The notes under the pieces: model-generated
Seen by the model: the letters and a program-made list of their open reading frames with translations, nothing else
Told to the model about the DNA's origin: nothing
Databases searched by the model: none
Position numbers and translations under genes: made by a program
In this document: one piece after another, positions 8,618 to 17,709 of the stretch
How positions within the stretch are numbered: position 1 is the stretch's first letter
How the letters are laid out: each line of letters starts with the position of its first letter
Assembly (NCBI RefSeq): GCF_037893185.1
Contig: NZ_CP140772.1
Coordinates: 124,001 to 188,000 of the forward strand
Origin: Chitinophaga sp. 180180018-3
Lineage (GTDB): Bacteria > Bacteroidota > Bacteroidia > Chitinophagales > Chitinophagaceae
DNA: 64,000 nt
Reading direction: 5' to 3'

Positions 8618-11600
8618 ATGAAGCTGTTTTTGTTTATGAGAATAGCCAGAGGCAGGGCCTTTGCGCTATTACTATTCCTGAATTTTGCAGCGGTTGCTGC
8701 ATATTCGCAGGTGAAAATTTCCGGCCGCGTTACAGATGAACAACAGGCGCCTGTTCCGGGGATAACGGTGGTTATTAAGAATACCAGGTCGGGAGCAATG
8801 ACGGATCCCGATGGGCGTTACACGATCAACGCGCAGCTACAGCCTGGGAATTACACGCTTTCCTTTTCCGGTATTGGTTTTGCGCCAAAGGAAGCTGTGC
8901 TGGTGATCGCAGCTGGTACTTCGGTGTATGTACAAAATGAACAATTATCGTCCGCTGTATCCAGGCTGGATGAAATTGTCGTAACCGGTACATCAGAAGG
9001 AACAACCCGCCGCCAGTTAGGAAACTACATCAGCACCGTGAAAGCTGATGAATTGAATAAGGGAGGAACGGGCAACGTGCTGGCGGCATTGCAGGGAAAA
9101 ACAGCCGGTGCACAGATTACGCAGAATTCCGGAGATCCTTCAGGTGCCATCTCTGTAAAGCTGCGAGGTATCAGTACTATATCCGGATCTACAGAGCCGC
9201 TGTATATTATTGATGGTGTGATCATAGATAACTCAACCACTCGTGTTACCAACGCAGATCCAAACTACGCCGGTGATAATTTTGTAGGAAGTGTGGGCCA
9301 GAACCGGTTGGCGGATATAAACCCGGCGGATATCGAAAGGGTGGAAGTGCTTAATGGCGCTGCTGCCGCCGCCATATACGGATCACGGGCTAATGCGGGC
9401 GTGGTACAAATTTTCACTAAACGCGGCAGCTCCGGTGCTCCGGTGGTGAGTTTTTCTACCAGTCTTTCTATTAACCAGCTCCGGAAAAAACTGGATGTGA
9501 ATCAATCTCCAACAAAGTTCGGTGGTTCACCTGACGACTCTACACAGAATATACTCACGCCTGCAGTAGTGAGCACCACGCCGGTAAACAGGCATAACTA
9601 CCAGGACTATATTTTCCGTACTGGCGTGGGTACAGATAACAACGTGTCGGTGGCCGGAGGTCAGAACAAAACGAAGTATTATGCATCTGCCAGTTATTTT
9701 TATAACCAGGGTATTATCAGGAATACAGACTTCAGCCGTTACAGCTTCCGCCTCAATCTCGACCAGGAGATTAACGACTGGATCAGTATGAATGCCAGCA
9801 TGAACTATGTATATAGCAGTTCTGATGAAAAGCCGGATGGGAACACATTTTATTCACCTATGAATGCAGTTACCATCATTGGTAATTATTACGATATACA
9901 ACGGCGCAACGCGCTGGGCCAGCTGATGAAAGTTGGTGAACGCGGAAGAGTGAATCCTGTTTCAGTGATAGAAGATTTTAAGCAACAGGAACATGTAGGC
10001 AGGATCATTGCGGGAGCGGGAATCAAGCTGCGTCCGATCAAAAATCTGACAGTAGATTACAGGCTGGGTATCGATAACTACAATCAGGAAGGAACCACGT
10101 TTATGCCGGCATTTGCATATAATGTGAGCCCCGCCTTTTATGGCGGCGGCCCCTCGCTTGATCCGTCGCAGAATGGTTACGCCAGTGCGGGAAACAATAA
10201 TTCCTTCATGCTTAACCACGATCTCAACGCTACCTATAACTGGGATATCAACAGCAAACTGACTTCTGTAACACAGGTTGGTTATTCCGTACAATACCAG
10301 CGGATGCATTTTACGCTGGAGCAGGGAAGAGGTATGCCGCCGTTTGTACAAACAGCAGACAAGGCTACTACCATCATTCCTGGCGCCGATCAGCGTACTG
10401 AATTATCTGTTTCCGGAGAGTACATCCAGCAAAATTTTAAATATCGCAATCAACTGTTTGTGACAGGTGCGTTACGTATGGATGGATCTTCGGTATTTGG
10501 GGTAGATCAGCGTAATCAGCTATATGCAAAGTTGAGCGGCTCTTATGTATTATCAGGAACGGATTTTTGGGAAAAATCAGCGGTTAATAAATGGTGGAAC
10601 CTGCTGAAGATTAGGGCCGCCTATGGCGAATCCGGCAACCTGACTGGTATACCGGCGTATGGCCGGTATAATACTTATAATGCCACCGCCTTTATCGGTG
10701 CCGCAGCGTTTCAGTCGCCCGGTACCTATACCAATCCTAATGTGAAACCAGAAAAACAAAAAGAACTGGAAGTGGGAACCGATCTGGCATTCTTAAATAA
10801 TCGTATATCCGTTTCCGTTAACTACTATCATAAGCGTGTGGAAGATTTGCTGATCAGCAGAGCGATTGCACCAACCAATGGTTATTCTTTTTATCTCAAC
10901 AATATAGGCACGCTGCAGAATACCGGTGTGGAAGTAATGCTGAGTGCTACTCCGGTTAAAACAAAGGATTTTTCCTGGAACCTGACAGCAATCTATAACC
11001 GTAACCGCAATAAAGCCGTGGATATTGGCCAGTCGCTCATCCTGTACAATACGGTGGGAGGAGCGCCGGTAGGCATTGCTAATGGCGAGCCGATAGGTTT
11101 TTTCTACGGAACCTTCTTTGCGCGGGATGCCAGCGGCAATATGCTGAAAACACCGGCAGGTATACCTGTTACAGAAGCAGGTACTCAGAATACCCCACTA
11201 ACGTATACGGTTGCACGTGATCCGGCAACAGGGTTACCCCCTGCAAAAGCAACGGCGCTAAATAGAAAGATCGGAGATCCGAATCCGATGTATACAGGAA
11301 CATTGACAAACGATTTTCAGTATAAGCAACTGGGGCTGCATGTGCAGCTGGATGCGGTACAGGGAGTGGATGTATTTAATGCCGACTTCAGAACCCGTCA
11401 GGGAGTTGATAACGGTAAGGTGGCAGAAATGGAAGACAGAGGGCAGCTGCCGCGAGGCTACATCTCAGGGGTTTATAATATCCAGGAGTGGAGAGTCGAC
11501 AATGGTTCATTTGTTAAGCTAAGAGAAGTATCATTAAGCTATGATTTCGGTAAGCTAAAGCCGTTCAGCGATCTGGCTGTCAGCCTGGGAGGGCGCAACC

Positions 11601-11737
11601 TGGTTTCCTGGGATCATTACAAAGGCTATGATCCGGAGATCAACGCAGCAGGACAAAGCACAGTATTGCGTGGAATTGATTTCGGAGCAGTGCCTATTCC
11701 CAGAAGTTATAACCTGACAGTTCGTGCAAGATTCTAA
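8618..11737 (+). CDS. SusC/RagA family TonB-linked outer membrane protein
   Basis: A 1039-residue SusC-type transporter: signal peptide ending in AYSQ, a carboxypeptidase-regulatory-like domain (VKISGRVTDEQQAPVPGITV), a plug domain with ADIERVEVLNGAAAAAIYGSRANAGVV, then a large beta barrel ending in RSYNLTVRARF. SusC proteins form the barrel under a SusD lid and import oligosaccharides or peptides with TonB energy. There is no N-terminal STN domain, so it should not signal to an anti-sigma factor, and no FecI/FecR is adjacent. It sits 150 bases after the GH9-deacetylase gene and 18 bases before susD. Confidence 0.95.
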   Translation: MKLFLFMRIARGRAFALLLFLNFAAVAAYSQVKISGRVTDEQQAPVPGITVVIKNTRSGAMTDPDGRYTINAQLQPGNYTLSFSGIGFAPKEAVLVIAAGTSVYVQNEQLSSAVSRLDEIVVTGTSEGTTRRQLGNYISTVKADELNKGGTGNVLAALQGKTAGAQITQNSGDPSGAISVKLRGISTISGSTEPLYIIDGVIIDNSTTRVTNADPNYAGDNFVGSVGQNRLADINPADIERVEVLNGAAAAAIYGSRANAGVVQIFTKRGSSGAPVVSFSTSLSINQLRKKLDVNQSPTKFGGSPDDSTQNILTPAVVSTTPVNRHNYQDYIFRTGVGTDNNVSVAGGQNKTKYYASASYFYNQGIIRNTDFSRYSFRLNLDQEINDWISMNASMNYVYSSSDEKPDGNTFYSPMNAVTIIGNYYDIQRRNALGQLMKVGERGRVNPVSVIEDFKQQEHVGRIIAGAGIKLRPIKNLTVDYRLGIDNYNQEGTTFMPAFAYNVSPAFYGGGPSLDPSQNGYASAGNNNSFMLNHDLNATYNWDINSKLTSVTQVGYSVQYQRMHFTLEQGRGMPPFVQTADKATTIIPGADQRTELSVSGEYIQQNFKYRNQLFVTGALRMDGSSVFGVDQRNQLYAKLSGSYVLSGTDFWEKSAVNKWWNLLKIRAAYGESGNLTGIPAYGRYNTYNATAFIGAAAFQSPGTYTNPNVKPEKQKELEVGTDLAFLNNRISVSVNYYHKRVEDLLISRAIAPTNGYSFYLNNIGTLQNTGVEVMLSATPVKTKDFSWNLTAIYNRNRNKAVDIGQSLILYNTVGGAPVGIANGEPIGFFYGTFFARDASGNMLKTPAGIPVTEAGTQNTPLTYTVARDPATGLPPAKATALNRKIGDPNPMYTGTLTNDFQYKQLGLHVQLDAVQGVDVFNADFRTRQGVDNGKVAEMEDRGQLPRGYISGVYNIQEWRVDNGSFVKLREVSLSYDFGKLKPFSDLAVSLGGRNLVSWDHYKGYDPEINAAGQSTVLRGIDFGAVPIPRSYNLTVRARF

Positions 11738-11755
11738 TACTTTAAAAGATCAACT

Positions 11756-13054
11756 ATGAAACGATATATTTCATTTGGCTTATTATTGATAGTTTTATTT
11801 TCCTGTAAGAAGGATTACAGGGATCCATCGGGTCCATCATCCCAGGAAGCGTACAGCACACCGGCGGCATTGGCTAATACAGCCGTAGGGCTGCAGGCCT
11901 GGTATTCGAAAGACAGAACAGGGTTACTTTATACAACAGTAGCATCCGGAAGTTTGCTTACGGGAGAAACCTTTGTGACAAACCCCGGAAATACCGACGA
12001 GGCGCAGATTGGCGCAGGGGGCAGTAAAATTCTGACTACGAACGCTGTAGTGACCGGCATGTGGGCAGTGTCGAACAAGATACGTTATGAGGCGGATAGT
12101 ATTCTGCGCCACACTAACGTAATCGTTTCTGATAAAGCGTTTGCGAGTGGACTTATCGCTTATGCCTCTATATTCAAAGCGCTGGCAATAGGTGTACAGG
12201 CTAATTTCTGGGAGCAGATACCAGCTAACACCGGTAAGCCGGACACCATTACAACGGATGTAACATTCATTCCCGGTAAACAGGGATATGCGCTGGCAGT
12301 GGCAGCATTGGACAATGCCATCAATACAGTAACAACAACGCCGATAGGTGGTGGTTTTAGTGCCTACTCTACCGATACGATAAAAATGGTGAGTACACTT
12401 TATGCATTGAAAGCCAGGTACGCGCTATGCGCCGGTGATTATGCAGGCGCGCTGGCAGCAGCAGGCAAGGTGCCATTGCAGGACAGATCTCCGTTTGCAT
12501 TCAATGCGCAGATCACAAACCCGATCTTTACACTGGTAACAGCAACGAACAATATCTACAACGTAGTAGATTCTTCCATGGGGCTGCCAGTTGGATTACA
12601 ACCCAATCTGGCTGACAAGCGGGTACCGTTTTACATACTAACACAGCAAACCAAAAAGCCACGGTTCATTATCAACGGCTTTTTCCGGTCCAACGTAATT
12701 TCGGTGCCCATTTATCTTCCGGGGGAAATGACATTGATCAAAGCAGAGTGTTATACACGTATGCATGATATAGCCAACGGGCTGGCAGAGCTGAATAAAG
12801 TAGTGACAAAGAGAATTGCGGATGATGCTTTTGGCGTGGGAGCGGAGCTGCCGCCGGTAACAGCAACCACAGAAGCAGCATTGCTGACACTTATTTATCA
12901 GCAGAGAAGGATAGAATTATTTATGAATGGTCAGGAGCTGGAAGATAGCCGCCGGTTTGGACGGCCGGTAGCGGAACGGAAGAGGAATTATTTCCCGTAT
13001 CCGTTTGTGGAGAGGAATGATAATCCGAATACACCACCGGATCCGGATTTTTGA
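11756..13054 (+). CDS. SusD/RagB family nutrient-binding lipoprotein
   Basis: A 432-residue lipoprotein with a type II signal (MKRYISFGLLLIVLFSCKKDY, lipidated Cys at about 17). The C-terminal RRIELFMNGQELEDSRRFGR block is diagnostic of SusD-like proteins. It is expected on the cell surface as the hinged lid of the SusC barrel, binding the glycan released by the GH9 enzyme. The gene follows susC by 18 bases and is closed by a strong terminator, marking the end of a GH9-susC-susD unit. At 432 residues it is shorter than many SusD proteins (about 500-550). Confidence 0.92.
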   Translation: MKRYISFGLLLIVLFSCKKDYRDPSGPSSQEAYSTPAALANTAVGLQAWYSKDRTGLLYTTVASGSLLTGETFVTNPGNTDEAQIGAGGSKILTTNAVVTGMWAVSNKIRYEADSILRHTNVIVSDKAFASGLIAYASIFKALAIGVQANFWEQIPANTGKPDTITTDVTFIPGKQGYALAVAALDNAINTVTTTPIGGGFSAYSTDTIKMVSTLYALKARYALCAGDYAGALAAAGKVPLQDRSPFAFNAQITNPIFTLVTATNNIYNVVDSSMGLPVGLQPNLADKRVPFYILTQQTKKPRFIINGFFRSNVISVPIYLPGEMTLIKAECYTRMHDIANGLAELNKVVTKRIADDAFGVGAELPPVTATTEAALLTLIYQQRRIELFMNGQELEDSRRFGRPVAERKRNYFPYPFVERNDNPNTPPDPDF

Positions 13055-13062
13055 GGAAAAGG

Positions 13063-13090
13063 AAAAGCCGCGGAACCCCGCGGCTTTTTT
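13063..13090 (+). terminator. Intrinsic terminator of the GH9-susCD locus
   Basis: An 11-bp perfect stem (13063-13073 with 13078-13088), tetraloop AACC, GC-rich core GCCGCGG and a T-run follow the susD stop by 8 bases. Confidence 0.9.
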
Positions 13091-13133
13091 GTGGAATCAG
13101 GTGGGCCGGGCTTTTCCGCCGCTTGCATTTTCG

Positions 13134-13141
13134 TATATTTG
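13134..13141 (+). promoter_or_regulatory. Candidate -7 box for WG-repeat gene
   Basis: TATATTTG fits TAnnTTTG and lies 21 bases before the ATG at 13163. The -33 region has only a weak T-rich match. Confidence 0.45.
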
Positions 13142-13162
13142 CAGGATTGAACATTGTTGATT

Positions 13163-15184
13163 ATGACCCACAATATGCATTTATATAACCTGGCGGATGT
13201 TCCGGCGATAGTAAAAGAGAAACATCAGGAGTTGTTGCCCGCTGAAGCCGATCGTGAGACCAACTATTTTTTTACCATGTTGATGGATTGGGAGGAGGAA
13301 TTTCCTTTGTTCTTCCATCCATTGTTTATCCATGGCATCACAGCGTTGCCAAAGGAGAACGGTGGCACCGAAGGCGGCTTGTATGCGCTGTCGGAAAAAG
13401 GAATTGCGGCTCTCCGTGAGTTTTATGATTTTATTGAAGCACATCAGGCCGTGTTGTTAGATGACGTGGGTGCTTTTCTTCAGGCTAAAAAGAAACTGTT
13501 TCAATATTTTGACGAGAAAATTAAGCAGAACTATTTTCGTTTGTTTTCTACAGACATATACACCATTGGAGAGGATGATGAAAGCTATATACAGTTTGTA
13601 GAAGTGTTGAAAGGTGGTATAGAGAAAAATAATACACTAATCCGCGAAGCCATTGCAGCCGATGATCCTTTGTTGCTGGATAAATGTTTGTTCTCATCAG
13701 CAGCAGGCAGCATACAATCGTTCCGGCAATATCTGAATATGGCATTGTACGACTATGGCTGGGCGCTGATCAGATCTTCTGCACATCCTTCACAGAACAT
13801 GCTGTTTGAGGAGAATGAACTATTGGGGATAAAAGATTCGCTGGGGGATATCTTACTGCCAGCCGAATATGATGCGATATATGAGTACCCTTTTTATGGA
13901 GAGCTCGCAGTAGTTTCTAAAGATGGAAAATACGGTTATATCAACCGTCGTGCTAAACTGGTAATCCCCTGCAGCTATGATGAGGCGTTCGAGTTTTTCG
14001 GAGGCTATGCACGCGTTGTAATCAATGGAAAGTTTGGTGCGATTGATGAGGATGGCGAAATTGTTATACCAGCTATTTATGAAGATGCCAGTGTACTTGA
14101 TGGGGGCGTATTTGCTGTTAAAAAGGAAAACGAATGGGGAATTGTTGTTGCTTCCGGCGCAGTGATGCTGCCATTTCAACCCGCGGAAAGTATCACTCCG
14201 ATAGAGGGTGGCAGTCATGTCTATTTCCGGGTAGAAACACCAGCCGGAGATAGTCTGTTTTTTACACACCGGTTCAAACCCTTATCTGTACAGCCGGATG
14301 ATAAGATAGCTGTTGCCGGAGGATATTATGTCATTACCCGTGGAGATAAAACAGCGTTGCTGGATGTAACAGGCGAAGAACTGTTGCCCTTTGCAACGCA
14401 GCAATTCTTCTGGATGGCGGAGTTGTCCGTATTCATGATAGCGATCAATAAAGGCAAGGGCCTTTATTTGCCGGGAAGTGGCTGGCTGGTGGAGCCTTTA
14501 TATAGTAATATATCCTCCCTGCATATACCAGAAGAAGAAGAGCACAGGGAGCATTATGCTGTTATCAACAATCGGGAGAAAGCAGGACTTTTCGCTATTG
14601 GTGAAAAATCTCATTGGGTGTTTCCGGTAGCATATTTTAATTTCAGCTACCTGAAAAAAGGTTTTTGGGGTTATAGTACTTCGTCTGCAAACTGGGGAGT
14701 GGCCGGGGCAGATGGAACGATCGTTACCGAGCCTATATATAATTCTCTGAACGGGAAAATGGGATGGATTCCCGATGCGGTTGCCATTGGAATCAAAGAG
14801 AATGAAATTTTAAAGGTTCGGGAAGATGGAAGTGCACGGCCTATGTCGGCGCAGGAAGTATTGGATGAGATGGAGCATTTCAATTCAGCAGGTGCCATTA
14901 ATCCCGGGATAGATGTATGGCTCAAAGCCAGGCGGGCAGCAAAGAAAGCGATAGGGCTATATCATGAGGGAATGGAAGCATTCAGTGAGGGCAGGTACGA
15001 AGAGGCGGTGCGGAAATTGGAGCAGTCGGCGGCGGGGCATTGTTTTGAAGCGATGACGGATTTGGGGCGGTTGTATGAAACGGTGGATGGGTATGGGGAT
15101 GGGGAGAAGGCGATGGGGTTATATAGGAAGGCAGCGCAGCTGGGGGAGAAGAGGGCGGTGAAGAGAATGAAGGAGGATGGATAG
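13163..15184 (+). CDS. WG-repeat protein with C-terminal Sel1-like repeat
   Basis: A 673-residue cytoplasmic-looking protein with no signal peptide. Residues 1-210 are an uncharacterised, partly helical region. From about 215 there are WG-type repeats, recognisable as DKYGYINRRAKLVIPCSYDEA, GKFGAIDEDGEIVIPAIYEDA and NEWGIVVASG. The C-terminus (AIGLYHEGMEAFSEGRYEEAVRKLE onward) is a TPR/Sel1-like helical pair. WG and Sel1 repeats mediate protein contacts; a specific function is unknown. The frame opens with TTG codons at 13154, but the ATG at 13163 is the better start. The last 180 bases are strikingly G-rich on the coding strand. A decayed toxin/tail-fibre patch follows. Confidence 0.8.
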   Translation: MTHNMHLYNLADVPAIVKEKHQELLPAEADRETNYFFTMLMDWEEEFPLFFHPLFIHGITALPKENGGTEGGLYALSEKGIAALREFYDFIEAHQAVLLDDVGAFLQAKKKLFQYFDEKIKQNYFRLFSTDIYTIGEDDESYIQFVEVLKGGIEKNNTLIREAIAADDPLLLDKCLFSSAAGSIQSFRQYLNMALYDYGWALIRSSAHPSQNMLFEENELLGIKDSLGDILLPAEYDAIYEYPFYGELAVVSKDGKYGYINRRAKLVIPCSYDEAFEFFGGYARVVINGKFGAIDEDGEIVIPAIYEDASVLDGGVFAVKKENEWGIVVASGAVMLPFQPAESITPIEGGSHVYFRVETPAGDSLFFTHRFKPLSVQPDDKIAVAGGYYVITRGDKTALLDVTGEELLPFATQQFFWMAELSVFMIAINKGKGLYLPGSGWLVEPLYSNISSLHIPEEEEHREHYAVINNREKAGLFAIGEKSHWVFPVAYFNFSYLKKGFWGYSTSSANWGVAGADGTIVTEPIYNSLNGKMGWIPDAVAIGIKENEILKVREDGSARPMSAQEVLDEMEHFNSAGAINPGIDVWLKARRAAKKAIGLYHEGMEAFSEGRYEEAVRKLEQSAAGHCFEAMTDLGRLYETVDGYGDGEKAMGLYRKAAQLGEKRAVKRMKEDG

Positions 15185-15230
15185 CACAAGGTTAGTGTCT
15201 CCAAATACCTATATCAGTTTTTTTATCCTC

Positions 15231-15600
15231 TTATTTCTGATTGAGAAGTTGATTTTTTAAACTGAGCATTTGAGGTTTCATTTGATCCATATCTTGTTGT
15301 AGCTGGTTAAGACTTTTATTTCCCCGAGATCCATATCTTGTTCTTTTACTTCTTTCTGAGATGGAATGTCAGGAAGATGTTGATGGGTTTTAATATAATT
15401 TTCAACATGCTGAAGTGTCGGTAAAATATAATCAGCATGAAAAACAAAATAGGACTAGCTACTTTTTTCACTTTAACTTTGCGTACGCCAACAGTACCTT
15501 CCACTGTAAGTTTATAACTGCCAGGAAGTGTAGTCCCAATACCTATGTTCCCATCCGCATTGGTAGATAGCGTGTCCGTATTTGTAGTAACATCAAAAAA
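15231..15600 (-). pseudogene. Decayed C-terminus of a tail-fibre-type repeat protein
   Basis: The reverse strand encodes, in pieces, the C-terminus common to Bacteroidota tail-fibre-like proteins. Reading 5' to 3' on that strand: TNADGNIGIGTTLPGSYKL, then LTVEGTVGVRKVKV, then after a shift FVFHADYILPTLQHVENYI and HLPDIPSQKEVKEQDMDLGE, then after another shift a short coiled coil ending LKNQLLNQK and a TAA at 15231-15233. A TAG replaces the residue expected before SYFVFHADY. Two frameshifts and an in-frame stop make it a pseudogene. The 5' part is missing; the fragment breaks off near 15600, where a plus-strand toxin remnant begins. The family assignment is from remembered family pattern. Confidence 0.72.
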
Positions 15601-15807
15601 TCTTAAATCCTGTGAAAGATTTAGGTAAATTAAGCAGAGGCACTATATTACGAGAACCACCAGGGGATGGGTGTGGCAGCATCATACTGAGCGGGAATAA
15701 TGTAATTAGTCCCCCAACCTCAACATCCTGATATTCCTAGAGGGACATTTTGGAGGATTATGAATCCCAATGGAAATGGAGGTATGTCACTCTTGGGAAA
15801 GAAATAA
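15600..15807 (+). pseudogene. Decayed C-terminus of a WHH-like HNH nuclease toxin
   Basis: Three plus-strand frames joined give a compact C-terminal toxin module. Frame one reads LGKLSRGTILREPP (to 15662), frame two GWVWQHHTERE (15665-15697), frame three IM-stop-LVPQPQHPD then a GGM-rich tail ending at TAA 15805-15807. W-x-H-H followed by MQLVP and a His matches the signature of WHH-type toxins of the HNH/Endonuclease VII superfamily, which end Rhs and other polymorphic toxins. The Gln of MQLVP is now a TAA stop, and there are two frameshifts. The N-terminal delivery part is absent. An intact small gene starts 20 bases downstream, as an immunity gene would. Confidence 0.62.
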
Positions 15808-15827
15808 GGGTTTAAAAACTAAATAAC

Positions 15828-16154
15828 ATGAATATTGTTAGCTTTATTGACCAATTGAAAAGTGTTGCACTTACAGAGCAATTTATTGCCCAAGAGTTAC
15901 CGGGCGTTGATCTTGGACTTATTGAGATTTATATGCGAGAAAGGGTGGCTTTAGATTCCGAAATAATGCTTTTTGATGCGGAATCAATTTCAAATGAACT
16001 TATAATGGAAATTGATGGGATTAAATATGAGAATTTTTTCCCCTTATTTGAAGCACGAGAAATGGTGGAGGCATATGTAACAGAGTATAATAATAAACTC
16101 AATAATTTAGATATTGCCAAAAGGATGCTTGATTATTGGTATCAGGATGCCTGA
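15828..16154 (+). CDS. Small acidic protein, candidate orphan immunity protein
   Basis: An intact 108-residue acidic protein that I do not assign to a named family. It is helix-rich, without signal peptide or TM segment; a central IDGIKYENFFPLFEAREMVE segment and a C-terminal DIAKRMLDYWYQDA helix stand out. Its position 20 bases after a decayed nuclease toxin end, its size and its acidity suit an immunity protein, which would bind and neutralise the nuclease in the cytoplasm. Keeping it intact while the toxin has decayed would fit protection against related toxins from kin. Function is inference from context. Base composition here is AT-richer than in neighbouring genes, consistent with transfer. 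Confidence 0.6.
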   Translation: MNIVSFIDQLKSVALTEQFIAQELPGVDLGLIEIYMRERVALDSEIMLFDAESISNELIMEIDGIKYENFFPLFEAREMVEAYVTEYNNKLNNLDIAKRMLDYWYQDA

Positions 16155-16200
16155 GTAAGTATAAATAAATTGCTGGAATAAAACGACAATAATAAAATAG

Positions 16201-16242
16201 AAAAAGCCTTTAACCATCAGCTGCCAGCTAACAGTTAAAGGC
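16201..16242 (-). terminator. Terminator of the thiolase gene
   Basis: GCCTTTAAC (16206-16214) and GTTAAAGGC (16234-16242) form a 9-bp stem with a 19-base loop. On the reverse strand it is followed by a T-run, and it lies 17 bases after the thiolase stop. Confidence 0.6.
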
Positions 16243-16258
16243 GTTATTAACAGTTAAA

Positions 16259-17434
16259 TCAAAGTCTTTCAATAATACCGGCAATTCCCTGCCCACCGCC
16301 TACGCAGGCTGTAACAATACCGTATTTTTTATTCAATCTTTTCAAATCGCCAAGCATCTGCACCGTCAGTTTAGCGCCGGTACAACCCAGCGGGTGGCCC
16401 AGTGCAATCGCCCCACCGTTGATATTGACGATATTGGGATCTATTCCCAGTTCGCGTATTACTGCGATCGACTGCGAAGCAAATGCTTCATTCAATTCCA
16501 CCAGATCAATATCCTGTAGCTTTTTTCCGGTACGCTGCAGCACTTTAGGAACCGCTGCCACAGGGCCTATTCCCATGATACGCGGGTGAACGCCGGCGGA
16601 AACGCAGCCAACGAGGCGACCAATAGGTTGCAGTCCCAGTTCATTTACCATACGCTCACTCATTACCACCACAAAGGCTGCACCATCGGATGTTTGGGAG
16701 GAGTTGCCTGCTGTAACAGAACCGCCGGCAGCAAACACAGGTTTAAGTTTGGCCAGAGCGTCTAAAGAAGTATCTGCGCGAGGCCCTTCATCGGTATCAA
16801 CTGTAAACGATCGTTTTTGTTTCTTCCCTTTCTCATCTACATATACTTCCTCCACAGAAATGGGGAGTATTCCTTCCTTAAAATAGCCGTTTTTAATGGC
16901 ATTCAGGGCTTTCTGGTGCGAATTATATGAGAACTCATCCTGGTCCTGGCGGCTTACTTTGAATTCATTAGCCACTGCTTCAGCGGTGAGTCCCATACCG
17001 ATATAATAATCGGGATTTGTACTTGCAACGGTATAGTTAGGTACTGTTTTCCAACCTGCAACCGGCACCAGGCTCATACTTTCCGTCCCACCGGCAATGA
17101 TACAGTCGGCCATACCGGATTGTATCTTAGCCGTAGCGATGGCGATAGTTTCCAGTCCGGATGCACAATACCGGTTTACCGTCATTCCCGGCACATCAAT
17201 TCCCAAAGCTCTTACCGAGATCATGCGACCGATCTGCAGGCCCTGCTCTGCTTCCGGCACGGCGTTTCCGACGATCAGATCATCAACCCTTTTAGGATCC
17301 AGCTGTGGCAGAGATTTGAGTAATCCGGTAATAACATCCACTGCCAGGTCATCGGATCTGTAAAAGCGAAATCCCCCTCTTTTGGACTTTCCTACCGCGG
17401 TGCGGTATCCGGCAACTATATACGCTTCTTGCAT
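16259..17434 (-). CDS. fadA: Acetyl-CoA acyltransferase (thiolase)
   Basis: A 391-residue thiolase of standard length. NRYCASGLE holds the nucleophilic Cys90, GHPLGCTGAK holds the active-site His near 348, and VTACVGGGQGIAGI holds the C-terminal catalytic Cys near 378. It cleaves 3-ketoacyl-CoA with CoA in beta-oxidation, or condenses acetyl-CoA in reverse. Sequence details (GGTESMSLVPV, PRIMGIGPVAAVPKVL) favour the degradative acyltransferase type. No FadB partner is adjacent in the window. The gene symbol is the conventional one and specificity is not proven. Confidence 0.93.
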   Translation of the reverse strand: MQEAYIVAGYRTAVGKSKRGGFRFYRSDDLAVDVITGLLKSLPQLDPKRVDDLIVGNAVPEAEQGLQIGRMISVRALGIDVPGMTVNRYCASGLETIAIATAKIQSGMADCIIAGGTESMSLVPVAGWKTVPNYTVASTNPDYYIGMGLTAEAVANEFKVSRQDQDEFSYNSHQKALNAIKNGYFKEGILPISVEEVYVDEKGKKQKRSFTVDTDEGPRADTSLDALAKLKPVFAAGGSVTAGNSSQTSDGAAFVVVMSERMVNELGLQPIGRLVGCVSAGVHPRIMGIGPVAAVPKVLQRTGKKLQDIDLVELNEAFASQSIAVIRELGIDPNIVNINGGAIALGHPLGCTGAKLTVQMLGDLKRLNKKYGIVTACVGGGQGIAGIIERL

Positions 17435-17554
17435 GAAAAAAAAATTTTATAATGAGCTATCGGTTAGATTATCAACATAATGGGTATTTATCCACATTTT
17501 GCGGTTGTTTCCAAATTTAATTAAATAAAGTACACAAATATTCAGAAGATCCAT

Positions 17555-17562
17555 TAAATTTG
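17555..17562 (+). promoter_or_regulatory. Candidate -7 box for tRNA-Lys
   Basis: TAAATTTG matches TAnnTTTG and ends 32 bases before the tRNA 5' end. No good TTG is seen at the -33 position. Confidence 0.45.
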
Positions 17563-17594
17563 CGTCCCGCTTCAGAAGAAGATAACGGAAAAAA

Positions 17595-17671
17595 GACTCC
17601 CTAGCTCAGTTGGTTAGAGCTACTGACTCTTAATCAGTAGGTCCTGGGTTCGAGCCCCAGGGGGGTCACCA
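17595..17671 (+). tRNA. tRNA-Lys (anticodon CTT)
   Basis: A complete cloverleaf with an encoded CCA end. The acceptor GACTCCC (17595-17601) pairs with GGGGGTC (17661-17667), followed by A and CCA (17669-17671). The D arm is GCTC/GAGC. The anticodon stem ACTGA/TCAGT encloses the loop CTCTTAA, giving anticodon CTT. The T arm is CTGGG-TTCGAGC-CCCAG. It lies between thiolase and the XRE gene and is followed at once by a terminator. Confidence 0.97.
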
Positions 17672-17680
17672 AAAAAATAA

Positions 17681-17705
17681 AAAAAGTGGCTATAGGCCAC
17701 TTTTT
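17681..17705. terminator. Bidirectional terminator between tRNA-Lys and XRE gene
   Basis: AAAAAGTGGC (17681-17690) and GCCACTTTTT (17696-17705) form a 10-bp stem with loop TATAG. There is an A-run on one side and a T-run on the other, so it can stop the tRNA transcript and the convergent XRE transcript. Confidence 0.85.
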
Positions 17706-17709
17706 TTAT

